The position numbers and the translations under genes were made by a program. DNA of 64,000 bases from Sodiomyces alkalinus F11 (Eukaryota > Ascomycota > Sordariomycetes > Glomerellales > Plectosphaerellaceae). Position 1 is the stretch's first letter. Each line of letters begins with the position of its first letter. Below are positions 9,890 through 23,600 of the stretch, piece after piece. The notes beneath the pieces were generated by a model. The model made no database searches and was not told the DNA's origin. It was given only the letters and a program-made list of their open reading frames with translations. The stretch lies in contig NW_021167079.1 in the NCBI RefSeq assembly GCF_003711515.1, positions 361,471 to 425,470 on the forward strand. The letters are read 5' to 3'.

Positions 9890-10440
9890 TACCCGCGCAG
9901 GCTAAACTTAAGGAAATTAACGTAAAGAAGCTAAAGAGTAGTCAGGACTACTAAACCTAGACGATAGCTATACGTACTTACTTTATATATAAGGGAAAGC
10001 TTCTAAAAGAGCTTATAAAACCCCTGCCTAAAGATATCTCTAATAAGGTAAAAGAAGAAGACTTAAATACTACTAGAGATTTACTCTCCGCTTTATAAGA
10101 TAGGCCCCTAACGCAGGTTTAGGACTTGAATTTTGCTTTAGAAATCTAGGAAAAGCTGAAGTCCCTATATAAGAAAGAGGGTTTTTAAGCAGACTACGAT
10201 ATCCTTACGTTGTTTTTTAACCTAGATATCTTAGAATTCCCCACGCTCGAGGACTCACTATATAAAGTCTAAGAAAGGTTAATTATCCTTTAAGGAAAGG
10301 ATATTATTCTACCTAATAATATAGTTTTTACCTAGACTCTAAACCGCCTCGACGAGCATTATAAGATAGTCACCTCGTAGATGACGTAGGCTCTGCGGCA
10401 CGATATCGATAGCTATACTTTAATAAACGGGGAGATATTA
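9890..10440 (+). pseudogene. copia-2 (+) gag relic
   Basis: The frame shows IAIRTYFIYKGKLLKELIKPL, then LTLFFNLDILEFPTLEDSLYKV and LNRLDEHYKI, with TAG/TAA at Gln and Trp positions. It is the same Gag as on the minus strand at 28790-29345. The leader from 9076 to about 9890 holds no coding sequence I can recognise. No protease or later domain follows before the LINE-like region. Confidence 0.7.
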
Positions 10441-10699
10441 GCCGTTTAATAACACTACGACTATCTAATAGTGGGTAAACAGCTAGTTTAAACTTTTATT
10501 TTATACCTGTTATTATAAAAGGATATATCTCTTATAGACTTATCTTTCATAATAAACCTCTATGAACCACTATCTAATTAACGGTTAGCTACCTATAGTA
10601 GTTCTTTCCACGCCCTTATATATACCTAAAATAGTATACTTCGTAAGGAATTTCCTCTTTATTCTCTTCCCCTAAAAATATCCTCTAGTACTACTATTT

Positions 10700-13600
10700 A
10701 AGGTTAGGATATATTTTAAGCCTTTAGCTCCACTATTACTTAACGGTGGATTACCTACGGCTTTATTTTCTTTAAGCTCCGACCTATATATTACCGATAA
10801 CACTATTAACCCACTCGCCTTACCCGATAATTACCACCCACCCTACGGATACTCCGTAACTAGCTATAGCCTAAGGATAGGCCTTATTCTAGGAAGGGGC
10901 AGCCTATTAGGTGTAGAATATAAGGAAGACTTAGGAGGTACTAGGATATAGTAGTGGACTACCAGCTAACTAATAAGTGGATATTTATTATATAAGACGG
11001 AGAGCTAGACTATTCCGGAAGGAAGGGGTTAGCGATTATCTCTCCTTTATACTACCACCTACCTTTAAGATACTCTTCCTATTAACTACTAGTTAACCTA
11101 TAGTTAGCCTCCCCTTATATAAGACTACGATCCTTATCTATTACTCCCTATCACCCTCTAGTTCTTATCCCTTCGGGGTAGACCCAAATCTCCTTCTAGA
11201 CATTTCCCTAAGAACTTCGCCGGGCTATCGATAATCTTATAGGGTACCGCTGTCGAGGTTAGGGCGACTACTATTATTATCGGCTATAGCGTAGGCGATA
11301 GAACCGGTAATAGCGTAGACTCTACTAGTATAAGGATTATCGGGGTCTACAAGGGAGCCGGAATATTTAGGTTAAGCGGTATTAGGTTCTACGGGGTAGG
11401 CGATCCTAGGAGCCGGGCCGCGAGCTATTCGACTAACTAGCGTTATCGCTTATCGGCTTCTTCTCTCGCGCGTTATCGGTCTATAAACTAGCGTATTTCC
11501 GAGTAATATTCTTACATCGGAGCGAGCCTCGAGTTACTATCGGTATATTATTTATAGAGAGGGCCTAGCCTTACGTTTAGGGCTTAGTTATTTTCTTCGA
11601 ACTATTAGTTTATCTACTCTACAACCTATTTAATTCTAATAGGTTACTAGGCGGTAGCGTTAGGATCCTGATCTATTATTAGCGTAGCGCGTGGGTATTG
11701 CTGAGTTCTAGATATATAAACGACTAGTTATACGTCGTGGCACTAAGTAAGGTCGTAATAATAGATTATCTAGAACTAAGGAAGGAAGAAGGAAAAAGGA
11801 TAAAAGTCTATAGCGCTAGGCTAGTTCTAAGATAGCGATAACTTAGCGATATGGATCCGTTAACTAAGCGCGTAGTTAGGAAGATCCGGAGTATAGCCGG
11901 ATCCTCTATATCGGGGTTAACCCGTAACAGCTACTACTTAACAGCGAAATAGCCCCCTTATAATACCTCCGCGGGGGTATACCGTAAGGCTTCCCGATCT
12001 CCCCTATCCTTTTTATCCTATATATCTCTACCCTTTACAAGGAGTTAAAAAGGGTACCTAAAATAATAGTAGTAGGATTCGCTAATAACACGAATACTAT
12101 CGCTTTTAGTAAGACGGAGGTATAGATATAGCACTATCTTACCGCTATATAGAGTGCCTGCCTAAACTAGAAGATAGCGAGCGGATTATAGTTTAAACCG
12201 GCTAAGTACGTCTATATCCCCTTTACGAAGTTATACTAGCCCTACTTTACCTCGCTCCCCCTTAACGTTACTCTGGTACCGGTGGCAGAGGCGATAAGGC
12301 TCTTAGGCGTATAGCTTAATAGGAAACTCGATTTCCGGCGATACGCTAAAAAGGTAAAGAGCCGACTAGCTATATAAATATACGCCTTTTTGAGGCTTAG
12401 TGCGGTAGCGTGGGGGTATAGCCTCGCGGACGTAAAAAGACTATATCTTATCATAGTAAGACTAATAGCAGCCTACTACGCCTTGGCCGTCTATAAGATA
12501 AGGGCCGGCCCCTAGTATAGCCTTATAGCGGTATTTACGGCGATATAGAACCGGTACCTTAGATTAGTGGCCGGAGCCTATAAGGCTACGCCGGTTAGGG
12601 TCCTCCAAAAAAAGACCTTTATCCCCCCCTTAACCTATACCTCTTAAGCCTAAGTGCCTAAAAGATCCTCCGGATATAAGAAGAAGGGACCGAAGATAAG
12701 ATATTAGCCGGAGTATATACCGTGGCGAGAGCCTTAGCGGCACTAAACCGGTATTATAGGACTTATACCGCCCTCACGTGGATAGTATAGCTTACTGCCC
12801 TAATAACTTAGGCTAGAACCGCGCCCCCGCGGAAGGCCCTTATAAGCGAATAGGGTTAAGCCTGGATAGAAGCACGGCGGCGCTATACCTATGCTATAAC
12901 GGCACTAAGCCGCCCCCTAATATAACGCTCCCTTCGGAAATATAAAGGGCTCCTTTAGCTATAGAGCTCTATACTTACCTAGATTAGATTAGAAAAACTA
13001 GGCCTACGAGTATTCCTAGCTAAAGTAAGGGTGCCGGGCTTCCTATTACCGCGGTGTCTTTATAGGGACGGAGGGGCGGAAATAGCGGAGTATATAATAC
13101 TCTAATACTAGGAGGTAACTAAGAAGGACCGTAAGGACCTTTTCGGTGCCGTAGGGAGTCTACTTATAACTAAAGGAGATTTATACGATATACTAGAACA
13201 CGATACTACGGCCGGGGTAGTTATAAGGTGGTTCCTATAATAGAAAAGGCTTAAGGACTTTCGCCTTACCCTTAAAATTACTAAGGCCTACGAAAATAGC
13301 GATAGCACTAAAGCGAGACCGGAGCAGGAATAGAATAGTATAGGGAATTAGTTAATTATTAGTAGGGGTCTTATAAGCCGGGACCCTAGCGGTATTAGCT
13401 CGGCACTAATAGGGCGCTACTAATTATTATCGTCCTTATCGCCCTTAATAGCGCTAATACTACTCTTAATATACTTAAGGCCTTAGAAGGACTAGTTAGC
13501 GAACTATTACCGTTAAGGGCTATAATAGGGCCGAAAGGAGGCTACTTATAAGGTGCTTTAGAATTAGGTCTATCTTACCCTCCTAACGCTGTATTAGGCG

Positions 13601-14230
13601 AACTAACTCCTATAACTCCGCTAGCACGGTGCCGCCCTGGCCGTGACCGGAAGGTAACGCCCGGTTTAAGGCCCGGCTATAAGACCGGGATGCTATCCCT
13701 AGGCGCTCCTTAGCTTATAGCTTATTAGTAAGGAGACTACTATAGTACCGTAAAGAGATATTTATAGTAGCGATACCGTTATTACCGGCGGCCTTTACTG
13801 CTATATACGCCTTATAGAGGTCTATAAGACGCTATTACTGCTTTTTCCTAGCGGAGGGGACTTATCGAGATAATTAGAATATACTATTACGGTATACCTA
13901 TACTACTATAATAGCACCGGCACGACTCATATCCTTATATAGACGCCGTCTATTAGTATATTAAAAATAAGCTATACTAGTTCCTATAGTATTAGAGTAA
14001 GCCTCTATATCGTCTAGGTAGGTGCCTAAACGCTTACTATAATGTATATAACTACTCTAAGTCAGCTACTACGGCACTATATAGATACTATTAGGGCTTA
14101 TATACAGTATAACCCTAATCGAGCGTTTTTTATAACGATTATAATTATTATTAGTATTGGCGTTATTACTAGGAGAAGATATCTACGGCGGTTAATATAT
14201 TACCGCGGAGGCACTATTATATGATAAAGG
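10700..14230 (+). mobile_element. LINE-type (non-LTR) retrotransposon relic
   Basis: The clearest part is a reverse transcriptase of the non-LTR type at about 11950-12640. It has a block GIP-stop-GFPISPILFILYIST (11980-12036, family GIPQGSPxSPxLF), then VVGFANNTNTIAFSKTE with the catalytic FxDD changed to FANN at 12078-12089. After it come FKPAKYV and LLGV, which match the region behind the LINE palm. Downstream sequence to about 14230 is likely the remainder of ORF2. Upstream of 11450 I cannot assign an endonuclease with confidence. Outer boundaries are approximate; no poly-A tail or TSD was identified. Confidence 0.7.
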
Positions 14231-15117
14231 AAAACTTATATTAAACTACTACTATTAATTACTTATATATATATATAGATTAATACAATATTATATAGTT
14301 AACCCTATACCACTACGCCACCGCGACGCCATCGCGAGATACTTATAGTAGAATTATAATAGGAATACGACGAGAAAACTAGAGGAGTTTACTAGTTAGT
14401 ATAAGCCGTAACGTTAAACCTATAGGACCGTAAGCGGGAATAGATTAGGAGGAAAACCTATAATAAACTTATTAGCGTTATAGAAAGAAGAGGGAGGTTT
14501 AGGGTATAAGGGCCTTAGGGGATATTAACTATCTAATTCTTATAATAGGGTAGGGCTTTTCCCTACCTACCGCCGGATATAGTAGGAACCCACCTAAGGG
14601 AGGTAGGAGGCGCCTACCTCCTTACTCTCTTTATTAACCAAACGGAAGGAATAAAAGGTATAATCCTTAAGGAATATAGAAAGACTAAGGCTAGAGAGCC
14701 GTAGCCGCTATATAGCGGAAGCATGGTAGCGCCCCCTTAGCCCCCGCTCTACCGCTAGAGATTGGCCTAGGCTAACTTACCTAGCCACTAGTCTGCTATA
14801 CTTCCCGTTAGCTATTAGCCTAGAGGTGAGATCCAGATACGTAATAGGGAAGAACCGGGGCTATATCGGCCCCGTAGCGGCACCTTTCCACCTAAGGAAG
14901 TATATAGAGGTTTTCCCCGGGTTTTACCCGGGTTTTCCCCTTTATAGCCACCCGAGAAGGACTGTATAGCCTAGGAAGGCTCCTGTAGATTAGTCAGGAT
15001 AGCGGAGTAAGATCGATAATAATAATAATAATATAAGGAGGAGTAGCTTAAAAATGAGTATATATATTATAGAGTTATAGGACAGAAACCCTAGTTAACT
15101 AACTAGGACTAATTATA
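14231..15117. other. Unassigned RIP-affected repeat DNA
   Basis: This AT-rich stretch lies between the LINE relic and the stem-loop array. It contains a short TA run near 14263, a CCCGGGTTTTACCCGGG-type palindrome near 14917-14933, an (AAT)n microsatellite near 15018, and GC-rich islets. No protein family is recognisable in six frames. It may be LINE 3' sequence or copia-2 3' untranslated DNA. Confidence 0.4.
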
Positions 15118-15324
15118 AGAGGAAAAATAAAATAAAACCTCTAAGGGAAAGATTTAAAAACCCTTGATTTCTTATAAAGGGAAAATTCGAAAACCCTTTT
15201 TATAATACTAGGAAAACCCGTAGGTAAAACACCTAGTTATAGTATCTTAGGAAAACCCGTGGGTAAAAAACCTAAGTATTTATAGCTAGGAGAATCCGAA
15301 GATAGAAAACCTAGTTATAGACCT
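15118..15324. repeat. Array of six small stem-loops 3' of copia-2 pol
   Basis: Six imperfect palindromes follow each other: AGAGG/CCTCT (15118-15142), AAGGG/CCCTT (15143-15165), AAAGGG/CCCTTT (15176-15199), CTAGG/CCTAG (15208-15236), CTTAGG/CCTAAG (15246-15276) and CTAGG/CCTAG (15296-15324). All have A-rich loops, and the last three have exactly 19-base loops of similar sequence. Stem bases differ between units yet stay complementary. The array begins just after the RNase H frame on the minus strand, so it would lie in the 3' untranslated part of the copia-2 RNA. Function unknown. Confidence 0.65.
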
Positions 15325-15349
15325 TAGTATTTTAATTCTTGAATTCGGG

Positions 15350-18300
15350 TATAAGGTGGTATATCGTAGTCAGGCAACGTATCGTCTTTACAGCCTAAAT
15401 TCATATAACCGTATAGCGTATTATATAGGTTTTTAGTGAAATCTTTAGTCAGTATATCGGCTATATTAAATTTAGTATTTATATAAACGACCTTTATTTC
15501 ATTATTTTAAAGCTATTGTCGGCAGTAGTGATACTAATAATCTATATGCTTTACACGTTTATAAAATTCAGGATTTTTATAAAGCTTCTTTACGCTTTCG
15601 CTATCTATTAATATAGTAGGAATCGGTATATTATTACTATTAGTATTATTATTATAATATAAACCGAAGTTTATAGAAGTAAATAACCTAAGGTAATCTA
15701 CTAGGCTTATATATATATGATGTATATAGATTTCTTCTTTAGAAGCTTCGGTTAAAGCTATATATTCTGATTCTGTTATTAATAAAGCAATGACTTTTTA
15801 TTTAGTCGAAGTCCAGCTTATTAAATTATTTACACCTATATAGTAGATATAGCCTGACGTAGAAGTCCTGTCTTTGATTATATATGAAACACAGTATTAG
15901 AATAGCCGTATATATTAAGGTCTTTTTTATTTAAATAGTTATATAAAAGCCCGATATTAGGAAAAGTATTTATACAAGCCCAGATTCGATTTAACGCTGT
16001 AGAGTGCTCTGAAGACGGATTACTTATATATCGAGCACACTTATTAATAGCGTAGGTTATATGTGGTCTTAAGTGTAGTGCTAAATATATTAAAGCACCG
16101 ATTTCTTGTTAGTATATTTTAATATCGGCCCTTAACGCCTATTCTTGATTTGGTATAAGGACCTTTTTATTTGTATATTTATATAGGGGGTATCAAGGCA
16201 TTTAAGGCTTCGTTTATTATACTTATCGAGGATTTTATTTGTATAAGGCAACTAATTTATAGAAAGGGTCTTAATTGATTTATTTATAGTAATTTCGTGG
16301 CCTAAAAAGGTATAAAGTTTACTTAGTTCTTTAAGTGAAATCTTCTTCGAGATTTTAGTAAATAAATACTATATCGTTATAGTAGAAGGGCTTAGTATTA
16401 CTATATTATCTACGTGGTATAGTAGTATAGCACGGTCTGTGTTATTCTTATAAAAAGTAAATATACCGTTATCGAAATCAGAGACTAGCCAGCCGATATC
16501 GCGGAGTATCTTTACTAGGAAATTATACTATAGCCGGGGGCTTTATTTTAAACCGTATAAAGCTTTATTTAGTGTATAAACTAATTTATTATTATTAGTA
16601 GTATTATTATTATTAGAGCCTTCTTTTTTCTTCAAGCTTGTGGGTTATACAGTATAAATCTCGGTATCTATATCGGCGTGAACGAAAGCGTTCTTTACGT
16701 CGAACTATCTAAAATTCCAGCCTAGGGATACGCCTAGTATAAAAGCTAATCTATAGCTTTCGGGTCTAGAGGTAGTAGAAAAGGTTTCTAAATATTCAAT
16801 ACTAAGTATATAATTAAACCCTTATATACACTAACGTGCTTTATATTTTATAGCCTCGCTTTTATCGTTATATTTAGTTTTATATACCTAACGGCCTCCT
16901 AAGACGTTTAAGGTATTTTTCTGCTTATTACTATTATTATTATTCTTATTATTATTATATTAAGGCGTATCTTTTATACTTATTAAATCCCAGGTATTTC
17001 TATTTTCAAGTTCTGTTATTTTAGCTACTATAGCTTCTATCCACTTATCTTTATTAGTGTAGTTTATAGCCTATTTATAAGTAGCTGGTTCGTATAAAGA
17101 ATTTATAGTTAAAAGAAAGTGGGGATCTTCTTAAAACTATAGGTTCCCGAGTATGGTATCTTTAGTTATATATAATAAGCGCTTGTTATTATCGTACGAT
17201 ATATAATCGTTATCGTTTTCCTTCGAAGATTTAGAAGAGATTTAAATTTCTAACCTGGATTTAAGGCCGTTATTAACCGGGTCTGTTATATTATCCTTAT
17301 TATTATTTTCTGCTAGAATAATACCGCCCGTTACTCGAAGACCCTTTTATCTTTTATTTTTATCCTTATCCTTATCTTCTTCTTTGGTTTAGATAGACCT
17401 AAATATATATTTAGTATTATTATAGTACTCGCCGAGTAGATAAGACTCGGGGTCGGAAATCGGTTCTACCTGCGGTATATTTATAGTAGGAGACTTATTG
17501 TTATTATTTATATAGGTTATAGGGTTATTTTTATTAATTATAGTATCTGAAGAAGAAGTCAGAAACTGATTTCCTAGAATATAAACGTCACGATACTAGG
17601 TAGTCTTCCTAGATCGAGGATTATATATTTTATAGTTATAATCGTTATAATCTACTAAAGCACCCTAAAGTGCTCGTGGATCCAGTTTCTTTATTTTCAG
17701 GTTATTAGTTTTATAATATATAATAGAACCCTAAACCGGAATATTATTTATATTAGGTTTACGATTTTCTACTAATTAGTAAGGCGTTTTAAAGCCTACT
17801 ACTAAATTAGGTGTTCTATTATACGTATAAACGGCTGAGTAAACCGTATCCCTCTAAAGGTATTTTAGTAGGCCTGAGTGGAAAAGAAAATAACGGACTT
17901 TTTCTATTATAGTGCTTATAACCCGTTCTATCGAGCCTTGAGTCTTATGGGTATACGGGGGTTTTATATTGTAATTTATTCCGACGAACAGTCTTTTAAC
18001 CAAGACATTCGTGAATTCTTTCCCGCCGTCGGTATCTACTTCCTTAATTTTTATATTATATTTATTATTTTTAACGGGAATTTTTCACTGTCTTATAGCG
18101 TTTATAACAGTTATTTCTGATTTATCTATAAGCAGTTTTACCTATAGATACCGTGTGGAACGGTCTATTATAAATAGAATCTAACGCTTTCTATTATTAG
18201 TTATAAGGTTAATAGGCCCGTAGAAATCCATATATATCTTTTTACGGTAGGAAAAACCTTTATATTTATTAATAGACTCTTTATTTATACGCGTGGCTAA

Positions 18301-18691
18301 CTTACTTTTTCTACAGGCTTCATAGCTCTGTATTTCTTATATATCTTCTTTAGATATATTTATAGTATCCTTATTTATATATTTTACAGCAGTGGGGTCA
18401 ATACAACCTATCCTGTAGTGCTATAGCGTTACATTCTCTTTCTTCTTTATTATTTTCCGACGGTTATTTCGGTCTCTTTATTCTATTCTTTATTCTACCG
18501 GTTATTCTTTGCTTTGTTCTACGACCTGTATATTCCTTTATACCCCTGAAGAGTAGGTCTTTGAGTGGGTCTTTTCTTAGTATTCCTTTATTCCTTTTCT
18601 TTTATCTAAAATAGTCTTCTTTATTCCTATTATATTTATAGCACTATAAGGCTTCAAGGACCGTAACGACGACCCTATTACCCCCCTATAC
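15350..18691 (-). pseudogene. copia-2 (-) integrase-RT-RNase H relic
   Basis: Reading leftward the frame shows the pre-integrase segment DPTAVKYINKD. The integrase core follows, with MDFYGPINLITNNRKR, EVDTDGGKEFTN and RTPNLVVGFKTPY. The linker to RT is Asn-rich. RT carries FDVKNAFVHADIDTEIY and a degraded catalytic box HVDN at about 16407-16422 where YVDD is normal. RNase H carries TESEYIALTEASKEE and the terminal ADILTKDF near 15420. Stops mainly replace Gln and Trp. This is the best preserved pol in the window, but several stops and the altered RT box make activity very unlikely. Confidence 0.84.
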
Positions 18692-19040
18692 TGTCAGGTG
18701 CCTGCAGCAGTGGTTATACTGGGTCCCTAGTATAAACCCACAGGGATCCAAGTATACCTAGTCTAAGACCCCTCGAGGCATAAATAAAGTAAGTCATTAT
18801 ATAGTAAACAGAATAGTCCCTTAAAGTAAATAAGGTAGCCGTCGAGGAAGTATATAAGTAGTCCTTAAGGAGTAGAGCGTAGCCTTAAGGAGCCAGGGAG
18901 CCTCCCCTTAGAAGAGGGAGGCCAGCGATTAATCTAATTCTTTAGCTACCCCTATACTTTCCTATCGTGATCCCTTCGTGATCCTACCTGGTTCCTTACT
19001 TAACCCTACCTTTGTACTCTTTACGACTACCTATTTAATA
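18692..19040 (+). repeat. 5' LTR of gypsy-1
   Basis: The 349-bp LTR runs TGTCAGG...TTTAATA. Its left end keeps TG and CA sites that the 3' LTR has lost. Its right end has lost the final C (TTTAATA against TTTAACA). It is followed by TTTTAATCGCTC, resembling the bases after the gypsy-2 LTR and perhaps a degraded primer site. Confidence 0.9.
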
Positions 19041-19110
19041 TTTTAATCGCTCTACCCTTAAGGGCGCGAAGACCGTTAAGGAGAGTCACTAAGATATCTA
19101 ACTATTATAA

Positions 19111-20520
19111 AATAAACGATCCTACCTTTAATTTTAACGAGGCTATTAGTTAGTTCGAGCGGTAGCTCCGCGATAGCGAGACCGCCTTTATAGAAAACGC
19201 CTACGACCCCGCCGATAAGGGATATAACGGGAATACGCCGGGAACTAATATTACTCCTACCTCTACTACTATACCGGCATCTATTCCTGCCCCTGCACCT
19301 GCTTATGTTACTGGTATTACCTCTATCACTGCTAATACCCCTATCACTATTCCTGTTCCTCCTAAGGCCACGACTATAACGGGACCCCCGTATAATCCTA
19401 ACCTGCCCCCGTATACGAACGTTAACCAAGCTACGCTAACGGAGGAATAACTAGACGAACGCGTTAAATGGATAGAGGTATAGAACCACTATAAGCGTAA
19501 GCTCGCGTACCTTACTAAGCTAGAGGCGGATACTACCGCTACCATTACTACCGCCGCCGCCGCTATTAATCCTAACCCGGCCGATATTACCCATTATCGT
19601 ATAGCCGAACTCGGTATCGTACTATTATAACCTTATCAGGATCCTAGTATACTCACGATATATCCACGATATTATCTATACACGGATCCGCTATATAGGC
19701 AAAGTTTATTTTTCTCTTTCCGAAATAGGATGGTGTATCCTAGGCTAAGTACCGTATATTTATTTAGGAGACTAACTAGCGGTTCGACCTGGATTCTTAA
19801 TCCTTTCCCGCGGATACTACGAAGAATTACTTTATTATATCGTGCCTCACTCACCACCTTAAAGAATATTAGCAGGCTAAACTACGATATAAGTACGATA
19901 GCGACTCTAATAGGGTTACCTAGGCCGCCTTATAGGCCTGGCTATCCTATTAGGTTAACGATAACGATACCCGCCTACGGGAAGTAGCGGTATAGATCTA
20001 GAGCGAATCTATCTTATCCTAGAGAGAGGGAGAGACTTACGCTAAGTTTATATAACGGTGGGAAGCCCTAGAGTCGGAACTACCGGGCAAGCCCCTAGAC
20101 TAGTAGAGGATTTAGATAATGCTAATAAGGGTGCTCCCGCCTATTCGGGACTATATCGTATCGATAGGGGTTCTCAAGGACTATTAGGACCTAGCCCCGG
20201 CTTATTATAGGGCGGAAGCCTTAACTATTAACGACGGGCTGGCCGTTACTCGAGTAGACTTCTAGTCCACTACCTAATAACGCTATTTCTATTCGTGTGC
20301 CCCTAGCCCTCTTTATACCCCTACTTCTATCTCCGCTCCTACGCCTACTTTTACGCCCGCTCCCGCTTCTAGTTACCCTATACGCCCTAGACCGTTATCG
20401 CACCTTAATTCTATTACTTACTATAACTATAACTAAAAGGGGTATTACGCCACTATATGCCCTAGTCCTCGGGTATAGCGCTCGAGTAATAGTAACCCGA
20501 ATACCTAACCGGTATCTACC
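19111..20520 (+). pseudogene. gypsy-1 gag relic with degraded zinc knuckle
   Basis: The frame starts in DPTFNFNEAIS and runs through a Pro/Thr-rich segment and a Gag core (about 19440-20270) that contains WEALESELPGKPLD. The CCHC knuckle at about 20418-20471 reads with Tyr at three of the four metal ligands, from TGC to TAC and CAC to TAC changes. Nucleic-acid binding would be lost. Several in-frame stops are present. Confidence 0.78.
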
Positions 20521-20639
20521 TTTTACCCTATAGTCGGCTATATCACGGGCGAGGTGCCCTAGGAACTATACCCGCCTCGGACTACCCCTACTACTATACT
20601 AGTAAAGGCACGCGTATCCCTTCGCCGAGGTAGGGAATA

Positions 20640-23600
20640 AGTATAGACGTCGGCTGTCCTTAACGGAGGCGCCGATATTAACGTTTTGGATTAGTCCCTC
20701 CTAGGACCTAGTTAGGTTCCTAAGGGGTCCCTAATCCCGGTATCCTGGATTACGGAGGGATAAACGAAGATAACTCTTATATCTATCCATAGGATTATCA
20801 CCACCACCGATTACTAGGGTTAGAAGAGAGTATAGTGCGCCGAGTTCCACATTATATAGCTTAATCCCTAGGGCGCCCGTATAATCCTAGGAAGACCGTG
20901 GCTTATAGCCGTTAACTCTAATATCCATAAGCAGTGTAGTATATAGACTTATCCCGTATCCTACGCGGAGCTTAGTATAGTTATATCACTAAAAGAACTA
21001 CGTAGGATAGTTAGATAAGCTAAGTCTATCCTTACTCTAACCTATATAGGTTCTACGCGGGGCCTATATATCGGCTATATTGGCCTAGCAGAAAACCCTT
21101 TAGTGGGATATAGAGATAAATTCTTAAAAGACGGGGCCTACCCTAGCCTAAATAAGGACCTAGTGGCCACCCCTATACTACCGGAATCGTATTAAGATTT
21201 CGCTAACGTCTTTAACGTCGATATTACAGGGCGNNNNNNNNNNNNNNNNNNNNNNNNNNNNNNNNNNNNNNNNNNNNNNNNNNNNNNNNNNNNNNNNNNN
21301 NNNNNNNNNNNNNNNNNNNNNNNNNNNNNNNNNNNNNNNNNNNNNNNNNNNNNNNNNNNNNNNNNNNNNNNNNNNNNNNNNNNNNNNNNNNNNNNNNNNN
21401 NNNNNNNNNNNNNNNNNNNNNNNNNNNNCCCCCTCCCCCTTATTTATAAAATCCTGGATTAGTTATTATCGGCGTAGTACTATACTAAGCTGGATCTTAA
21501 GGATATATACTATCGGTTACGGATTCGAGAGGGCGATAAGTGGAAGACGGCGTTCCGTATAAAATACGGCTATTACGAGTACCTTATTATGCTATTCGGG
21601 TTAACTAACGCACCCGCGAGCTTCTAGCGGTATAATAACTAGGCGCTAACGGGTCTTATAAATACTATCTACGTGGTCTATCTTAATAATATTCTTATCT
21701 ATAGTAAGGATTTAGTTACCCACCGCGTATACGTCCGCGAGGTCCTTATAAGGCTTAGGTAGTAGTCCCTATATACTAACCCCGATCAGTATAAGTTTAA
21801 GACCCGCGATATTAAGTTCCTCAGTTTTATTTATAGCCTAGACAGGGTATATATAGATCCAGCTCGCGTTAAGGCTATCCGCGACTAGGAGCTCCCTAAT
21901 AGTATTAAGAAGATATAGGTCTTCCTGAGTTTTACGGGGTTTTATAGACGTTTTATTTGGAACTATTCTAAGGTCGCTACCCCTCTTATAGACTATCTTA
22001 AAGGGGGTCCTACCGGTAGCCATACTACGGTCCTTATACTTTCCCCGTAAGCCTAGGCCGCGTTCGAGGAGATAAAGCTACTATTCTAGAAAGCGCTAGT
22101 TTTACGGTATTTTAACCCCGCTCTGCCTATACGTATTAAACCCGACGCCTCTGCCTTTACTATTAGCGCTATTATTAGTTAACTCGAGGATAGCTTATAG
22201 CGCCCTATAGCGTTTATATCCCGTAAGCTACGTAAAGCCGAGCTTAATTATAGTACGCCCGACTTAGAGCTTATAGCTATTATCGAGTCTATTTAGATAT
22301 AGCGCTACTACGTGGCCTATAGTTAAAACCCTATACTGGTTCTAATAGACCACTTAAACTATCGCCACCTACTAGATAAGCCGAAGCTTAAGGGATAGCA
22401 CGCCTATTAGCTTAAAGAATTAGCACCGTTTGATTTTAAGATCCGGTACCGCCCGGGGACGTTAAACCTAGCGGATAGGTTATTAAGAAAGCCCTAATAT
22501 ACGCCCTACGAGTATACCCTGGTTACTAACCGGGCTAAGGCGGTAAAGTCTTTTTCGAAGCGTTTTATTATAGGGTATATCGGGAACTAGGGTAATTACC
22601 GTACTACCCTAGTTTACATTCCCGCTCTTAACTCCCCCTTACTAGAAAAGGTAGTAAAGGCGTAGGCGGATAATTCCTCTTTAGAGTTCTTCTCGAGGCA
22701 TCTTATTTTAGATTATATCGGGAACTAGTATAGTTCCCGTAATAGCCCCGATTATAATTTTCCCGCTCCTCCTACCTTAGTGGTTAAGATGTAAGCGGAT
22801 AACCTTTCTTTAAAGCCCGCTCCTCCTATCTTAGTACTAAAGATATAAGCGGATAATATTTCTTCGAAGCGTTCTGCCTTAGGCCTATATAGGACTTAGG
22901 ATAGGACCCGTGCTATTCCTGCCCCTTCTATCTTACCGGAAAAGGTATTAAAGACGTAAGCGGATAATTTTTTTTTACAGCCTATATTAAGGCAGTTTAT
23001 TTTAGGCCTTATCGGGAACTAGTATAGTTCCTATACTACCCCTGATCGTGTTCCCGCTCTTAATTCCCCTACCTTACTAGAAGAGGTAGTAGAGGCGTAA
23101 GCGGATAACCCTTTTTATACTACATAGCGTAAGGACTACGGTGATAATACTATATACGGATACTAGTGTAGGAGTAGTGGTATCCTTTATTTTAAGAATC
23201 GCGTTCTTATACTAGACTACTCTAGCCTCAGATAAAAGGTCCTGCAGTGTTTCTATAATAGACCTAGCGTAGGACATTATAGGGTTATAAGGACTATTAA
23301 GAGGCTTTCGGACTTCTACTTTTAGAATTATTTATCTAGGGGTATACGTTAATTTATACTTACCTACGGCGTGTATTAATATACTAAGCTACGGTATTAT
23401 AAGCTATATAGCGAGCTAGCGAGTCTCCTAATACCTTAGCGCCCCTTTATAGAGATATCTATTAACTTTATTATAGGGCTACCGCCGGTCCACGGCCTAG
23501 GCTATAAAAAGGATACTATCCTTATAATAGTATACTGCCTAATAAAGTACTCTATTTATATCCTTACGAGTAATACCCTAATAGTAGAAGGACTTACTAA

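Larger units (their letters stand above)
8641..10650 (+). mobile_element. Second copia-2 copy (+), 5' part
   Basis: A complete 5' LTR (8641-9061) is followed by a primer site (GGTTATAAGCCCGG, 9062-9075), an untranslated leader with a TACC microsatellite (about 9201-9237) and gag. The LTR begins TATTGATATT, the RIP form of TGTTGATATT. The copy is inserted within the 3' LTR of the minus-strand copia-2. Recognisable gag ends around 10390 and the right boundary is unclear; no matching 3' LTR was found. Confidence 0.72.

Noticed and set aside
17878..18120. Plus-strand frame of 80 codons
   Set aside because: It is antisense to the copia-2 integrase, which has clear domain motifs on the other strand.
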